A DNA stretch of 64,000 nucleotides from Deltaproteobacteria bacterium HGW-Deltaproteobacteria-4 (GTDB lineage Bacteria > Desulfobacterota > Desulfuromonadia > Desulfuromonadales > UBA2197). Location: contig PHAV01000002.1 in NCBI GenBank assembly GCA_002841765.1, positions 137,604-201,603 on the forward strand, written 5' to 3'. The position numbers and the translations under genes were made by a program. Below the pieces are notes generated by a model. The model saw only the letters and a list, made by a program, of their open reading frames with translations, did no database searches and was not told the DNA's origin. This document shows, piece by piece, positions 16,291-25,499 of this stretch (position 1 is the first letter of the stretch; the number at the start of each line of letters is the position of its first letter).

Positions 16291-16390
16291 CCACCCCAGC
16301 CCTTTAGGCCCGAAGTTGGGTCCTCCTTGAAAAAGGAGGGGAGCTTAAAGGCTGAGTCCCCCTCCTTAGTTAAGGAGGGGTTAGGGGTGG
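16291..16390. repeat. Dispersed 100-bp inverted repeat element, copy 1
   Basis: The ends CCACCCC and GGGGTGG are inverted, and internal CTCCTT/AAGGAG arms form two further hairpins. The left 57 bases recur almost unchanged at 25500-25556. It fills the gap between converging rlmI and ppiB, where it may act as a bidirectional terminator. Confidence 0.75.
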
Positions 16391-16405
16391 TCAGCTGTCA
16401 GCTTT

Positions 16406-16912
16406 CTATTCGACAATCGTCACTTTGTTGATACTGATCGTCTCAACCGGGACATCCGCGTGGCCGCCCTTGTTACCGGTCTTGGCCTGCTCGATAGCGT
16501 AGACGATATCCATGCCGTCGATGACCTTGCCGAAGACAGCATAGCCGAACTTGTCGGGGTTAAGGCCGGCGTTGTCGAGGAATTTGTTGTCGACGGTGTT
16601 GATGAAGAACTGGCTGGTGGCGCTGTCGACAACCGAGGTGCGGGCCATGGCGACCGTCCCGGCCTTGTTCTTCAAACCGTTGGTCGCTTCATTCTTGATC
16701 GGCGCGTTCACCGGCTTCTGGCTCATCTCAGGAGTGAATCCGCCGCCTTGCAGCATAAATCCCTTGATGACGCGATGAAAGATCGTGCCGTCATAATGGC
16801 CGGCGCGGGCGTAATCGAGGAAGTTGGCGACCGAGATCGGGGCTTTTTCGGCGTCGAGTTCGAGGACGATCTCCCCTTTGCTTGTTTCCATCTGTACGAG
16901 CGGATTGCTCAT
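16406..16912 (-). CDS. ppiB: Cyclophilin-type peptidyl-prolyl cis-trans isomerase
   Basis: 168 residues, a single cyclophilin domain without a signal peptide, so cytoplasmic. Signatures include FHRVIKGFMLQGG with the catalytic Arg, GTVAMAR, SQFFIN and FGYAVFGKV. It accelerates proline isomerisation during protein folding. It stands alone on the minus strand with an AGGAG before the ATG and converges on rlmI across the repeat element. Confidence 0.94.
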   Translation of the reverse strand: MSNPLVQMETSKGEIVLELDAEKAPISVANFLDYARAGHYDGTIFHRVIKGFMLQGGGFTPEMSQKPVNAPIKNEATNGLKNKAGTVAMARTSVVDSATSQFFINTVDNKFLDNAGLNPDKFGYAVFGKVIDGMDIVYAIEQAKTGNKGGHADVPVETISINKVTIVE

Positions 16913-17033
16913 TGGCTGGGCTCCTTTTAGTGTGAAGGTTTAGGGTTGTGATTAATGATGGCGAGCGGATTATAGAAATCGCCGCCGCTATGGTCAAGGA
17001 CTATTGCGTGAAATATTTTACTGAGGTCAAAGC

Positions 17034-17822
17034 ATGTTGATCAGCAGTCTGCAGAATCCCCGGGTCAAAGAAGCGGTGGCGCTGCGTGAACGCCGGGCGC
17101 GTGAGAAGAGTGGTTTGATGCTGGTCGAAGGCTACCACGAACTCGCTTTAGCAGTGCGGGCGCACATGGTCCCGACCACGGTTTTTTACTGCCCGGAGCG
17201 GCTCCGTAGCGAGGAAAACAATCTTCTCGAACACTTTCGCAGCACCCGTACCCCGCTTTTAGAGGTGACGATGGCGGTACTGGCCAAGATGGCTTACCGC
17301 GAGCATCCCGATGCCTGGCTGGCGATTGCCCCGATTCCGAAGCGGAGCCTGAGCGAGTTGGCGCTGCCGGAGAAGGCATTAATCGTGGTCGCCGAATCGA
17401 TCGAAAAGCCGGGAAACCTCGGGGCGATTCTGCGTTCGGCTGATGCCGCCGGTGCTGATGCGTTGATTCTTTGTGATCGCGCTACCGATCTCTATAACCC
17501 GAACGTGGTACGGGCGAGCAAGGGGACGATCTTTCGCGTGCCGGTCGTCGAGGCGACCTCAGCCGCGACGCTGGAATTTTTGCAGGAGCGGGGGATTTTC
17601 GTTGCGGCGGCAACGCCGGCCGGGACAATCGCTTACTGGGATCTCGATCTGCAGGGGAGCGTGGCGATTGCGGTTGGAACAGAGAAGGAAGGATTGTCCG
17701 ATTTATGGATGGAGGGGGCGGATGCACGGGTGACGGTGCCGATGTGTGGCGCCGTCAATTCTCTCAATGTCGCCCAGGCTTTGACCCTGATCCTCTTTGA
17801 AGCGCGCCGGCAGCGGCGTTGA
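17034..17822 (+). CDS. TrmH/SpoU-family RNA 2'-O-methyltransferase
   Basis: 262 residues. An N-terminal substrate-binding domain (1-100) starts LQNPRVKEAV. The C-terminal SPOUT knot carries ESIEKPGNLGAILRSADAAG, VRASKGTIFRVP, AVGTEKEGLS and the final NSLNVAQAL, the three SpoU motifs. Such enzymes methylate ribose 2'-OH groups in rRNA or tRNA. The TsnR/RlmB-like layout suggests rRNA, but the nucleotide cannot be predicted. Confidence 0.9.
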   Translation: MLISSLQNPRVKEAVALRERRAREKSGLMLVEGYHELALAVRAHMVPTTVFYCPERLRSEENNLLEHFRSTRTPLLEVTMAVLAKMAYREHPDAWLAIAPIPKRSLSELALPEKALIVVAESIEKPGNLGAILRSADAAGADALILCDRATDLYNPNVVRASKGTIFRVPVVEATSAATLEFLQERGIFVAAATPAGTIAYWDLDLQGSVAIAVGTEKEGLSDLWMEGADARVTVPMCGAVNSLNVAQALTLILFEARRQRR

Positions 17823-17826
17823 TTTC

Positions 17827-17884
17827 GTAGGGGCAGGGCCCCGTGCCTAGCCGGATTTGGGCACCCACAGGGGGGTGCCCCTAC
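17827..17884. repeat. Palindromic repeat GTAGGGGC...GCCCCTAC, copy with 58 bp
   Basis: The 8-bp terminal inverted repeats GTAGGGGC (17827-17834) and GCCCCTAC (17877-17884) bound an internal hairpin of GGGCACCC/GGGGTGCCC. The right end overlaps the last codon of the minus-strand regulator and supplies its TAG stop. Confidence 0.8.
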
Positions 17885-19278
17885 ACCGGTAAATTGTAGC
17901 GGCGGATCTTTTCAACCAGAGTGGTGCGGTTGAGATGGAGGAGGTCAGCTGCCTTGGTCTTGACTCCGCCGCATCTCTCCAGAGCGGCCTGAATCATCCG
18001 GCATTCGAGTTCCGCGACCAAGGCAGGGAGGTCGACGCCACTTTCATTGAAGAGCGGGAAACAAACGACGCTGGCGCAGACCGGTTGTTGGCTGATCTGC
18101 GTCGGCAGATCGTCCAGTTCGATAATCTCCCCATCGACCAGAGCGACGGCCCGCTCAATGACATTCTCCAGCTCCCGCACATTCCCCGGCCAATCATATT
18201 GCTGCAGGGCCGCCGCGGCCTCCCCGTTCAGGGTGCAGGGCAGATGATTCTGACCTTCGCACGATTTTTTCAGAAAGTGTTTGACCAGCAGCGGAATATC
18301 CTCCCGGCGTTCCCGTAACGGCGGGAGATGGACCGGGATGACGTTGAGCCGATAGTAAAGGTCTTCGCGAAACTCGCGGGTTTTAACCAGTTCAGCCAGG
18401 TCAGCGTTGGTGGCCGAGATGATCCGGACATTCAAGCGGATCTTGCGACTGGAGCCGACCCGTTCCACCTCCCGTTCCTGTAAAACCCGCAACAACTTCA
18501 TCTGCAACTGCATCGGCATGGTGCCGATTTCGTCGAGAAAGATCGTCCCCCCTTCTGCTGCTTCGAATTTTCCGGCTTTGTCACTCCCCGCCCCGGTAAA
18601 TGCCCCTTTAACATGGCCAAAGAGTTCGCTTTCCAGCAGTTCTCCCGGAATGGCGCCGCAGTTGATGGCGATAAAGGGTTTCTCTTTGCGGGCGCTGTTA
18701 AAGTGTACGGCCCGGGCGACCAACTCCTTTCCTGTCCCGGATTCCCCAAGGATGAGGACGGTCGAATCGGTCTGGATGATCTTTTCCATCTGCTTGAAGA
18801 TCGTCTGCATCGTCGGACTGCTGCCGATCATGTTGGCAAAGTGGTATTTGCCGCGCAGTTGCTGTCGCAGGTACTGATTCTCAGCAACGAGGCGGCTCTT
18901 TTCCAAGGCGTTGTCGAGGAGGATTTTGAGTTCTTTGACGTTGATCGGTTTGGTGAGGTAGTCGAAGGCCCCTTCTTTCATCGCCTCGACCGCTGTTTCG
19001 GTCGAGGCGTTTCCGGTCATGAGGATGACATGGGTCTGCGGCGTCTGCTCTTTGATATGACGGAGGATGTCGAGACCACTGATCCCCGGCAAAAGGAGAT
19101 CGGTGATGACGATCGCAAAGGTCGTTTCTGCGAGGTGTTGCAGAGCCCCTTCACCGCTGTCGGTGGCAGTGATCCGGTATCCCTCCTGGCGCAAAAGGAG
19201 GGTGAGGCCATCACGGTTGCCGCTATCGTCATCGACGATGAGGATCTGCGCTGTCAGTTCAGTGGTGTTGACGGTCAT
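17881..19278 (-). CDS. Sigma-54-dependent response regulator (NtrC family)
   Basis: 465 residues. Receiver domain 10-125 with phospho-acceptor Asp60 (IVITD); AAA+ sigma-54 activation domain about 148-385 with Walker A GESGTGKE (178-185), GAFTGA sigma-54 contact loop (225-230) and LDE (248-250); C-terminal Fis-type helix-turn-helix about 420-463. It should hydrolyse ATP to open sigma-54 promoters when phosphorylated. No histidine kinase is adjacent, so it is an orphan here; the only kinase in the window is 8 kb away. The TAG stop is part of a repeat element. Confidence 0.95.
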   Translation of the reverse strand: MTVNTTELTAQILIVDDDSGNRDGLTLLLRQEGYRITATDSGEGALQHLAETTFAIVITDLLLPGISGLDILRHIKEQTPQTHVILMTGNASTETAVEAMKEGAFDYLTKPINVKELKILLDNALEKSRLVAENQYLRQQLRGKYHFANMIGSSPTMQTIFKQMEKIIQTDSTVLILGESGTGKELVARAVHFNSARKEKPFIAINCGAIPGELLESELFGHVKGAFTGAGSDKAGKFEAAEGGTIFLDEIGTMPMQLQMKLLRVLQEREVERVGSSRKIRLNVRIISATNADLAELVKTREFREDLYYRLNVIPVHLPPLRERREDIPLLVKHFLKKSCEGQNHLPCTLNGEAAAALQQYDWPGNVRELENVIERAVALVDGEIIELDDLPTQISQQPVCASVVCFPLFNESGVDLPALVAELECRMIQAALERCGGVKTKAADLLHLNRTTLVEKIRRYNLPV

Positions 19279-19688
19279 GATCTCTTCTGCTCATTTCCCA
19301 AGATGAAAAGCATCAGTTTGCGTTGCGGACAACCCGGTTGGCAGGACAACTCGTGATATTAAATACTTCCTCATTTCATGAGTCAATCATTTCTTGCCGG
19401 TGACTCGCCGGGTTGCATCCCGGAAGGTCACTGCTATCCTTTCTTTTTGTGGATTGTATTTATCCGCAGGGGTGAATGGTATTCGCTGCTGGAAGACATC
19501 AGTTTATATATTCAGAACAAGATTATATGTTGACTTAAGCTGCCACATTACTTTACTTTGCACACAATCTTGCAGACGTGTAACCTATTGAATATAAATA
19601 AATATTTTACTTAAAGTGAATTTTTACCAAGCTTGTACCTGTTTTATTTTTGATAAAACTTTCCACAGAAACGACAAAGGAGAAGAAC
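19279..19688 (+). promoter_or_regulatory. Intergenic region with the pyc promoter
   Basis: 410 bases without a gene. Best promoter: TTGCAG (19570-19575), 17-base spacer, TATAAA (19593-19598), giving a leader of about 85 nt. The region 19520-19660 is strongly AT-rich. No riboswitch or BirA operator was recognised. Confidence 0.5.
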
Positions 19689-22600
19689 ATGGGGATCAGA
19701 AAATTCAAGAAGATTATGGCGGCAAACCGGGGCGAGATTGCGATCCGGATCTTTCGCGCCTGTACCGAACTCGGGATCAAGACGCTCGCCATCTATTCCG
19801 AAGAGGACAAGGGGTCATTACACCGCTACAAAGCCGATGAAGCCTACCTGATCGGCAAAGGGAAGGGGCCGATCGATGCTTATCTCGGCATCGGTGAGAT
19901 TATTGATCTGGCCCGCAAGAAGGGGGTCGACGCCATCCACCCCGGTTACGGCTTCCTGTCCGAGAATGCCGAATTTGCCGAGGCCTGCGAGCGCGCCGGT
20001 ATCGTCTTTATCGGACCGACGGCGCTGATCCAGCGCCAGCTTGGCGACAAGGTGGCGGCGCGCAAGGTCGCTGTTGCCGCCGGCATCCCGGTTGTCCCCG
20101 GCACTGCCAAACCGGTGACCACGGACGAGGAAGCGCTGATCTTTGCCAAGGAGTGCGGCTACCCGATCATTGTCAAGGCGGCTGCCGGCGGCGGCGGACG
20201 CGGTATGCGTGTCGCCCGCAATCAGAAGGAACTCCTCGAAGGGTTGCGCAGCGCCGGCAGTGAAGCGCTGGCCTCCTTTGGCAACGCCTCGGTCTTTCTT
20301 GAAAAGTATCTGGAAAATCCCAAACATATCGAAGTACAGATCATGGGAGACACCCACGGCAACATTTTCCACTTCTATGAGCGCGACTGTTCGATTCAGC
20401 GTCGTCATCAGAAGGTCATCGAACTCGCCCCCTCCCTTGATCTCACCGAAGAAAAGCGCCAGGAAATCTGTGCCTACGCACTGAAGATTGCCTCTGCAGT
20501 CAACTATGTCAATGCCGGAACCGTCGAATTTCTCATGGACAAGGAAGGGAAATTCTACTTCATCGAGACCAATCCGCGCATACAGGTCGAGCATACTGTC
20601 ACCGAGCAGATCACCGGTCGTAATCTCGTTCAGGCGCAGATCCGCATCGCCGAAGGCTACAAATTCTCCGATCCCGAGATCGGGATCGCCAGCCAGGAAG
20701 ATATTGAACTGCGCGGCTTTGCCATCCAGTGCCGTGTCACCACCGAAGATCCGCAGAACAACTTTGCCCCGGACTTCGGCACGATCAAGGCAATGCGTAC
20801 CGCCGCCGGTTTCGGAGTACGTCTCGACGCCGGACAGGGTTATGCCGGGGCACAAATCACGCCCCATTACGATTCGTTGCTGGTCAAGATCAGCACCTGG
20901 GGACTGACCTTCGATTCGGCACGCCGCAGCATGTACCGGGCGTTACAGGAATTCCGCGTCCGCGGCGTCAAGACCAATATCGGTTTTCTCGAAAATGTCG
21001 TCACCCATCCGGAGTTCCTTGCCGGCAAGTGTAATACCTCCTTTATCGATGCCCATCCCGAGTTGATGCAGATCCCGGTGAAGAAGGACCGCGCCAGCAA
21101 GACTCTGCGCTTTATCGGTCACACCGTCGTCAACGGCTACCCCGGGATCAAACCGGAAAAAGTCCTCAACTTTAAAAATCTGCGTGAAGCGGACGTTCCG
21201 GAAATCCCTTACGCCGCACAGCGTCCCCGCGGCAGTCGCGACATCCTGCGCGAAAAGGGACCGGAAGGATTGGCGGCATGGGCCCGCAGTGAGCGCCGTA
21301 TCCTCATCACCGACACGACGATGCGCGATGCGCACCAGTCGCTGATGGCGACGCGTTTCCGCACCGATGACCTTGACCGCATTGCCGAAGCGACCAGCTA
21401 TCTCGGGGGCGGCCTCTTCTCCCTGGAGATGTGGGGCGGCGCTACTTTTGACGTCTCCATGCGCTTTCTGCGGGAAGATCCCTGGGAGCGTCTCGACCGG
21501 CTGCGCGCCAAGATCCCGAATATCTGTTTCCAGATGCTGCTGCGCGGCTCCAATGCTGTCGGCTACACCAACTACCCCGATAATGTCGTTCAGGAGTTCG
21601 TCGCTCAGGCGGCAAAGAGCGGCATCGATATCTTCCGCGTCTTCGACTCCCTCAACTGGACACGGGGGATGGGCGTGGCCATGGATGCCGTCCGCAAGAA
21701 TGACGCGGTCTGTGAAGCAGCAATGTGCTATACCGGCGACATCCTCGACCCGAAACGGGATAAATATCCCCTGGCTTACTATGTCAATCTTGCCAAAGAG
21801 CTGGAGAAGATGGGCGCACATATCCTGGCGATCAAGGATATGGCCGGTCTGCTCAAGCCTTTTGCTGCCGAGAAACTGGTCAAGACATTGAAGCAGGAGA
21901 TCGGCATCCCTATCCATCTCCACACTCACGATACGTCGAGTAATGGTGGTTCCATGCTCCTGCTCGCCACCCAGGCCGGCGTTGATATTGTTGATCTCGC
22001 CCTCTCCTCGGTCTCGGGCTTGACGGCGCAGCCGAACATGAATGCTTTCCTCGCGGCGATGGAAGGGACGATCTGGGACCCGAAGCTTGATCAGGAAGGG
22101 ATGCAGAAGCTCGCCAATTATTGGGAGACAGTGCGCACTTATTACGCCCCCTTCGAGTCGGAACTGCGTAGCGGCACCGCCCAGGTTTATCATCACGAAA
22201 TCCCCGGCGGCCAGTACTCCAACTACAAGCCGCAGGTCGAAGGCCTCGGCCTCGGTCATCGTTGGGAAGAGTGCAAAGAGATGTACCGCAAGGTCAACGA
22301 TCTTTTCGGTGATGTTGTCAAGGTGACGCCGAGCTCGAAGATTGTCGGCGACATGGCGATGTTTCTGGTCCAGAACAACTACCAGCCGGAAGATGTCTTT
22401 ACCAAGGGGGAGGAAATGACCTTCCCGCAGGGGGTCGTCGACTTCTTCAAGGGGATGATCGGTCAACCCTATGGCGGCTTTCCCAAGGAGCTGCAGAAGA
22501 TTATTCTCAAGGGGGAGCAGCCTCTGACCTGCCGCCCCGGCGAGCTCCTCGAACCGGCGGATTTCGGCGCAAAAAAGATCGAGATCGAGAAGAAGGTCGG

Positions 22601-23141
22601 GCACAGCATCAGCGAGCGCGAAGTCCTCTCCGCCATCCTTTATCCCGGTGTCTTTGAAGAGTTCGATCGGCATCGTCAGGAATACGGCGATACTTCGGTG
22701 CTACCGACGCCGGTCTTCTTTTACGGGATGGAAGTCGGTGACGAGGTCAGCATCGATATCGAATCAGGCAAGACCCTGATTATTCAGTTGAACGCCGTCG
22801 GCTCACTGCAGAAGGACGGCACCCGTAACATCTACTTTGAGCTCAACGGCGAACCCCGCCAGGTGCAGATACAGGATCTTTCGGTGAAGAGCGATGACGC
22901 GAGCCAGCGCAAGGCCGACCCGGCGAATCATCATGAAATCGGCGCGCCGATGCCGGGGAAGGTCTTCCGTATCAACGTCAAGGTCGGCGATACCGTCAAA
23001 GCCGGCGACACGCTGCTGGCGACCGAAGCGATGAAGATGGAGACCAATATCAAGGCAAAAGAGGATGGAGTCGTCAAGGAAATCCTTTACAAGGAAGGAC
23101 AGCAGGTACCGCAAGGGGCGCTCCTGATGGTCCTTGAATAG
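19689..23141 (+). CDS. pyc: Pyruvate carboxylase
   Basis: 1150 residues from ATG 19689 with AAAGGAG upstream; an earlier in-frame TTG at 19650 lacks a ribosome-binding site. Domain order: biotin carboxylase with ATP-grasp (about 1-455, glycine loop AAAGGGGRGMR, EMN-type FIETNPRIQVEH), carboxyltransferase TIM barrel (about 530-830, starting ITDTTMRDAHQS), allosteric/tetramer region, and biotin carrier domain with AMKM, biotin on Lys1116. It makes oxaloacetate from pyruvate and bicarbonate with ATP, feeding the TCA cycle and gluconeogenesis in the cytoplasm. The carrier needs BirA, encoded at 3.4 kb. A terminator follows. Confidence 0.98.
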   Translation: MGIRKFKKIMAANRGEIAIRIFRACTELGIKTLAIYSEEDKGSLHRYKADEAYLIGKGKGPIDAYLGIGEIIDLARKKGVDAIHPGYGFLSENAEFAEACERAGIVFIGPTALIQRQLGDKVAARKVAVAAGIPVVPGTAKPVTTDEEALIFAKECGYPIIVKAAAGGGGRGMRVARNQKELLEGLRSAGSEALASFGNASVFLEKYLENPKHIEVQIMGDTHGNIFHFYERDCSIQRRHQKVIELAPSLDLTEEKRQEICAYALKIASAVNYVNAGTVEFLMDKEGKFYFIETNPRIQVEHTVTEQITGRNLVQAQIRIAEGYKFSDPEIGIASQEDIELRGFAIQCRVTTEDPQNNFAPDFGTIKAMRTAAGFGVRLDAGQGYAGAQITPHYDSLLVKISTWGLTFDSARRSMYRALQEFRVRGVKTNIGFLENVVTHPEFLAGKCNTSFIDAHPELMQIPVKKDRASKTLRFIGHTVVNGYPGIKPEKVLNFKNLREADVPEIPYAAQRPRGSRDILREKGPEGLAAWARSERRILITDTTMRDAHQSLMATRFRTDDLDRIAEATSYLGGGLFSLEMWGGATFDVSMRFLREDPWERLDRLRAKIPNICFQMLLRGSNAVGYTNYPDNVVQEFVAQAAKSGIDIFRVFDSLNWTRGMGVAMDAVRKNDAVCEAAMCYTGDILDPKRDKYPLAYYVNLAKELEKMGAHILAIKDMAGLLKPFAAEKLVKTLKQEIGIPIHLHTHDTSSNGGSMLLLATQAGVDIVDLALSSVSGLTAQPNMNAFLAAMEGTIWDPKLDQEGMQKLANYWETVRTYYAPFESELRSGTAQVYHHEIPGGQYSNYKPQVEGLGLGHRWEECKEMYRKVNDLFGDVVKVTPSSKIVGDMAMFLVQNNYQPEDVFTKGEEMTFPQGVVDFFKGMIGQPYGGFPKELQKIILKGEQPLTCRPGELLEPADFGAKKIEIEKKVGHSISEREVLSAILYPGVFEEFDRHRQEYGDTSVLPTPVFFYGMEVGDEVSIDIESGKTLIIQLNAVGSLQKDGTRNIYFELNGEPRQVQIQDLSVKSDDASQRKADPANHHEIGAPMPGKVFRINVKVGDTVKAGDTLLATEAMKMETNIKAKEDGVVKEILYKEGQQVPQGALLMVLE

Positions 23142-23165
23142 TCTCTTTTTGTAGGTTATGATCCT

Positions 23166-23209
23166 GAACGTCCGGTGAGCTTTCTGCCTGCCGGGCGTTC
23201 TTGATTTTT
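23166..23209 (+). terminator. Intrinsic terminator of pyc
   Basis: A 10-bp stem with one G-U pair (23166-23175 with 23191-23200), 15-base loop, then a T-rich tail, 25 bases past the pyc stop. Confidence 0.8.
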
Positions 23210-23236
23210 AACGGTCGCATTTTCAAGGAGTCACTC

Positions 23237-23800
23237 ATGGGAATTGTCAGTGAATTCATGCTCGATCGTCAAGATGCCGTGCTGGTGGTCATCGATGTTC
23301 AGGAAAAACTCTGCCAGGCGATGGATGAAAAGGTCCTCGCAGGGTTGACCAAGCGGATCGGGATTTTGCAGGAAGCAGCGCAGGAATTACAGATTCCGCA
23401 GATCGGTACCGTACAGTATGTCAAAGGACTGGGGGAGACGATCCCGGCATTGAAGGAGCGTTTTACGGCACCGGCGGTCGAGAAGATGACCTTCAGTTGC
23501 TGCGGTGAAGAGCCCTTTCCCGAACAGCTCCGGAAACTCGCCCGCAAACAGATCATCATCACCGGCATGGAGACGCATGTCTGCGTCCTGCAGACGGTGC
23601 TGCAACTGTTGGAAGCCGGTTATATTGTGCATGTTGTTGCCGATGCAGTGATGAGCCGAAAAAAGGAAAATTGGCAGATTGCTCTGGCGATGGCACAGCA
23701 GGCCGGGGCAGTGATCACTTCGACCGAAACGGCCCTCTTTCAACTGCTGCGCGTGGCGGGGAGTGACGAATTTAAAAAACTCTCCAAACTGGTGCGCTGA
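23237..23800 (+). CDS. Isochorismatase-like cysteine hydrolase
   Basis: 187 residues from ATG 23237 with AAGGAG. An upstream in-frame TTG at 23201 falls at the base of the pyc terminator. The catalytic triad of the family is visible: Asp20 (VVID), Lys83 (VEKMTF) and Cys116 (GMETHVCV). The YcaC-like group is of uncertain substrate, typically amide or imide hydrolases. A phosphodiesterase gene starts 11 bases after the stop. Confidence 0.88.
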   Translation: MGIVSEFMLDRQDAVLVVIDVQEKLCQAMDEKVLAGLTKRIGILQEAAQELQIPQIGTVQYVKGLGETIPALKERFTAPAVEKMTFSCCGEEPFPEQLRKLARKQIIITGMETHVCVLQTVLQLLEAGYIVHVVADAVMSRKKENWQIALAMAQQAGAVITSTETALFQLLRVAGSDEFKKLSKLVR

Positions 23801-23811
23801 CCGGTTCGAAA

Positions 23812-24303
23812 ATGAGTGAGTCCGTGCGCGTCGGTGTCCTTTCCGATACTCATCTGACCCTCGGTGATACGCGGCTAGCGGCCTTGCTGGCCTGCTGTCA
23901 GCACCACTTTGCCGGCACAAAGTTGATTCTTCATGCCGGCGATGTTGTCGATCCGCAACTTCTGCCGCTGTTACCGCAGCCGATGCTGGCGGTGCGCGGC
24001 AATCTCGATCCCCCCGAGCTGCCGTTGCGGCGGATTATCCCGATTGCAGGGAAGCGGATCGGCCTTATCCATGGCTGGGGTGCCAAGTACGATCTCGAAG
24101 AGCGGATCTTGCGGGCCTTTAGCGGTGAGCAGGTCGATTGCATCGTTTACGGCCACAGCCACCAACCGGCCTGTCATGTCGTGAAAGGCATACTCCTCTT
24201 TAATCCCGGCAGCCCCACCGATCGGCGCAACGCCCCCTTCCATTCTCTCGGCATCCTGACTATCGGTGAGGGGATTGCGGGGGAGATTATTGCCCTGGAA
24301 TAG
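23812..24303 (+). CDS. YfcE/MJ0936-family metallophosphoesterase
   Basis: 163 residues forming one compact calcineurin-like domain: LSDTHL, HAGDVVD, VRGNLD, HGWG and YGHSH supply the two-metal site residues. Proteins of this size hydrolyse phosphodiesters in vitro; the natural substrate is unknown. It follows the isochorismatase-like gene by 11 bases. A palindromic repeat begins at its stop codon. Confidence 0.88.
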   Translation: MSESVRVGVLSDTHLTLGDTRLAALLACCQHHFAGTKLILHAGDVVDPQLLPLLPQPMLAVRGNLDPPELPLRRIIPIAGKRIGLIHGWGAKYDLEERILRAFSGEQVDCIVYGHSHQPACHVVKGILLFNPGSPTDRRNAPFHSLGILTIGEGIAGEIIALE

Positions 24304-24378
24304 TAGGGGCAATTCATGAATTGCCCGGATTTTATATTCGTTACGGCGACAGAAGGACGGTTCATGAACCGCCCCTAC
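24303..24378. repeat. Palindromic repeat GTAGGGGC...GCCCCTAC, 76-bp copy
   Basis: Terminal 8-bp inverted repeats (24303-24310 and 24371-24378) enclose two palindromes, GGGCAATTCATGAATTGCCC (24307-24326) and CGGTTCATGAACCG (24358-24371). The first 20-mer occurs again, identical, inside pfaC at 54048-54067. The right end touches the pfkA ribosome-binding site. Confidence 0.85.
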
Positions 24379-24389
24379 GGAGGCACCAA

Positions 24390-25484
24390 ATGACCAAAAG
24401 GATGAAGATTTGTATCAATACCGGCGGCGGAGATGCGCCGGGCTTGAATGCCGTCATCGAGGCGGTCACCATGGCGGCCTACACCCGGCAATGGGAAGTG
24501 TACGGCATAAAAACAGGCTATACCGGTCTCCTCAACACAGATGAGATCATTACCCTGACTCCGGAGAAGGTCGATGGCATTGCCAGTGTCGGAGGAACTA
24601 TCCTTGGCTCCACCAACAAAGGCAACCCGTTCATGATGCCGGTTTGCAATGTCGCTGGAGAATGCCAGCAGCGGGATATGTCGGACAAGATCATGGATAA
24701 CTTCCGACGTCTCCGCTTTGATGCCCTGGTGGCAGTCGGTGGTGACGGAAGTATGGAGATTGCCCACCGTTTTGCGCAAAAAGGGATGCCGCTGGTCGGT
24801 GTCCCCAAGACCATCGACAACGATATGGGCGGAACCGACCTCACCTTCGGTTTCGATACGGCGGTGAGCATCGCCACCGAAGCGATCGACCGTCTGCATT
24901 CAACAGCAAAGTCCCATGATCGGGTGATGGTGGTGGAGGTGATGGGGCGCAATGCCGGTTTTATCGCTCTCAATAGCGGTATTTCCGGGAATGCGGATAT
25001 AATCCTGATCCCCGAGATCCCCTTCGACATTGAAAAAGTTTGTGACAAGCTCATGGAGAACGAACTGCATGGCCGCAAATATGCCATCGTCGTCGCCGCC
25101 GAAGGAGCGCTCCCCAAGGGTGGTGATGTGATTATTAAAAGTCCCGCCGGACCCGGTCGTCAGCATGTTGTCCTCGGGGGGATTGCCGAATTTGTCGCCA
25201 AGGAAATCAGCCAGCGCACCGGCAAGGATACACGTTCCATGGTCCTCGGGCACCTGCAGCGCGGCGGATCGCCCACGACCTTCGACCGCCTCCTTTCCCT
25301 GCGTTTCGGCACCAGTGCGGTGCGCGCCATCGAGATGGGGAAATTCGACCACATGGTTGCTCTCCAGTCTCCTGATATCGGACTGGTGCCGTTAGCAGAA
25401 GCACTGAAGATCCACAAGCGGGTGCGGGTCGATGGCGATACGGTGCTGACGGCTCGTGATCTCGGGATCTGTTTCGGCGATTGA
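24390..25484 (+). CDS. pfkA: 6-phosphofructokinase (group III type)
   Basis: 364 residues from ATG 24390, with GGAGG at 24379-24383 directly after the repeat; an earlier ATG-less extension to 24321 would read through the repeat. Motifs: GGGDAPG (12-18), GGDGS (117-121) and PKTIDND (139-145). Gly120 in GGDGS is the ATP-type residue, whereas Lys140 is the residue usual in pyrophosphate enzymes; this Gly/Lys pairing occurs in ATP-using group III enzymes of actinobacteria. It phosphorylates fructose 6-phosphate in glycolysis. The donor is inferred, not proven. Confidence 0.92.
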   Translation: MTKRMKICINTGGGDAPGLNAVIEAVTMAAYTRQWEVYGIKTGYTGLLNTDEIITLTPEKVDGIASVGGTILGSTNKGNPFMMPVCNVAGECQQRDMSDKIMDNFRRLRFDALVAVGGDGSMEIAHRFAQKGMPLVGVPKTIDNDMGGTDLTFGFDTAVSIATEAIDRLHSTAKSHDRVMVVEVMGRNAGFIALNSGISGNADIILIPEIPFDIEKVCDKLMENELHGRKYAIVVAAEGALPKGGDVIIKSPAGPGRQHVVLGGIAEFVAKEISQRTGKDTRSMVLGHLQRGGSPTTFDRLLSLRFGTSAVRAIEMGKFDHMVALQSPDIGLVPLAEALKIHKRVRVDGDTVLTARDLGICFGD

Positions 25485-25499
25485 GCAGGTGCCGGGGTA

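Noticed and set aside
20943-22673. 576-codon minus-strand open frame inside pyc
   Set aside because: Antisense shadow of the carboxyltransferase region; composition follows the reverse complement of pyc codons.
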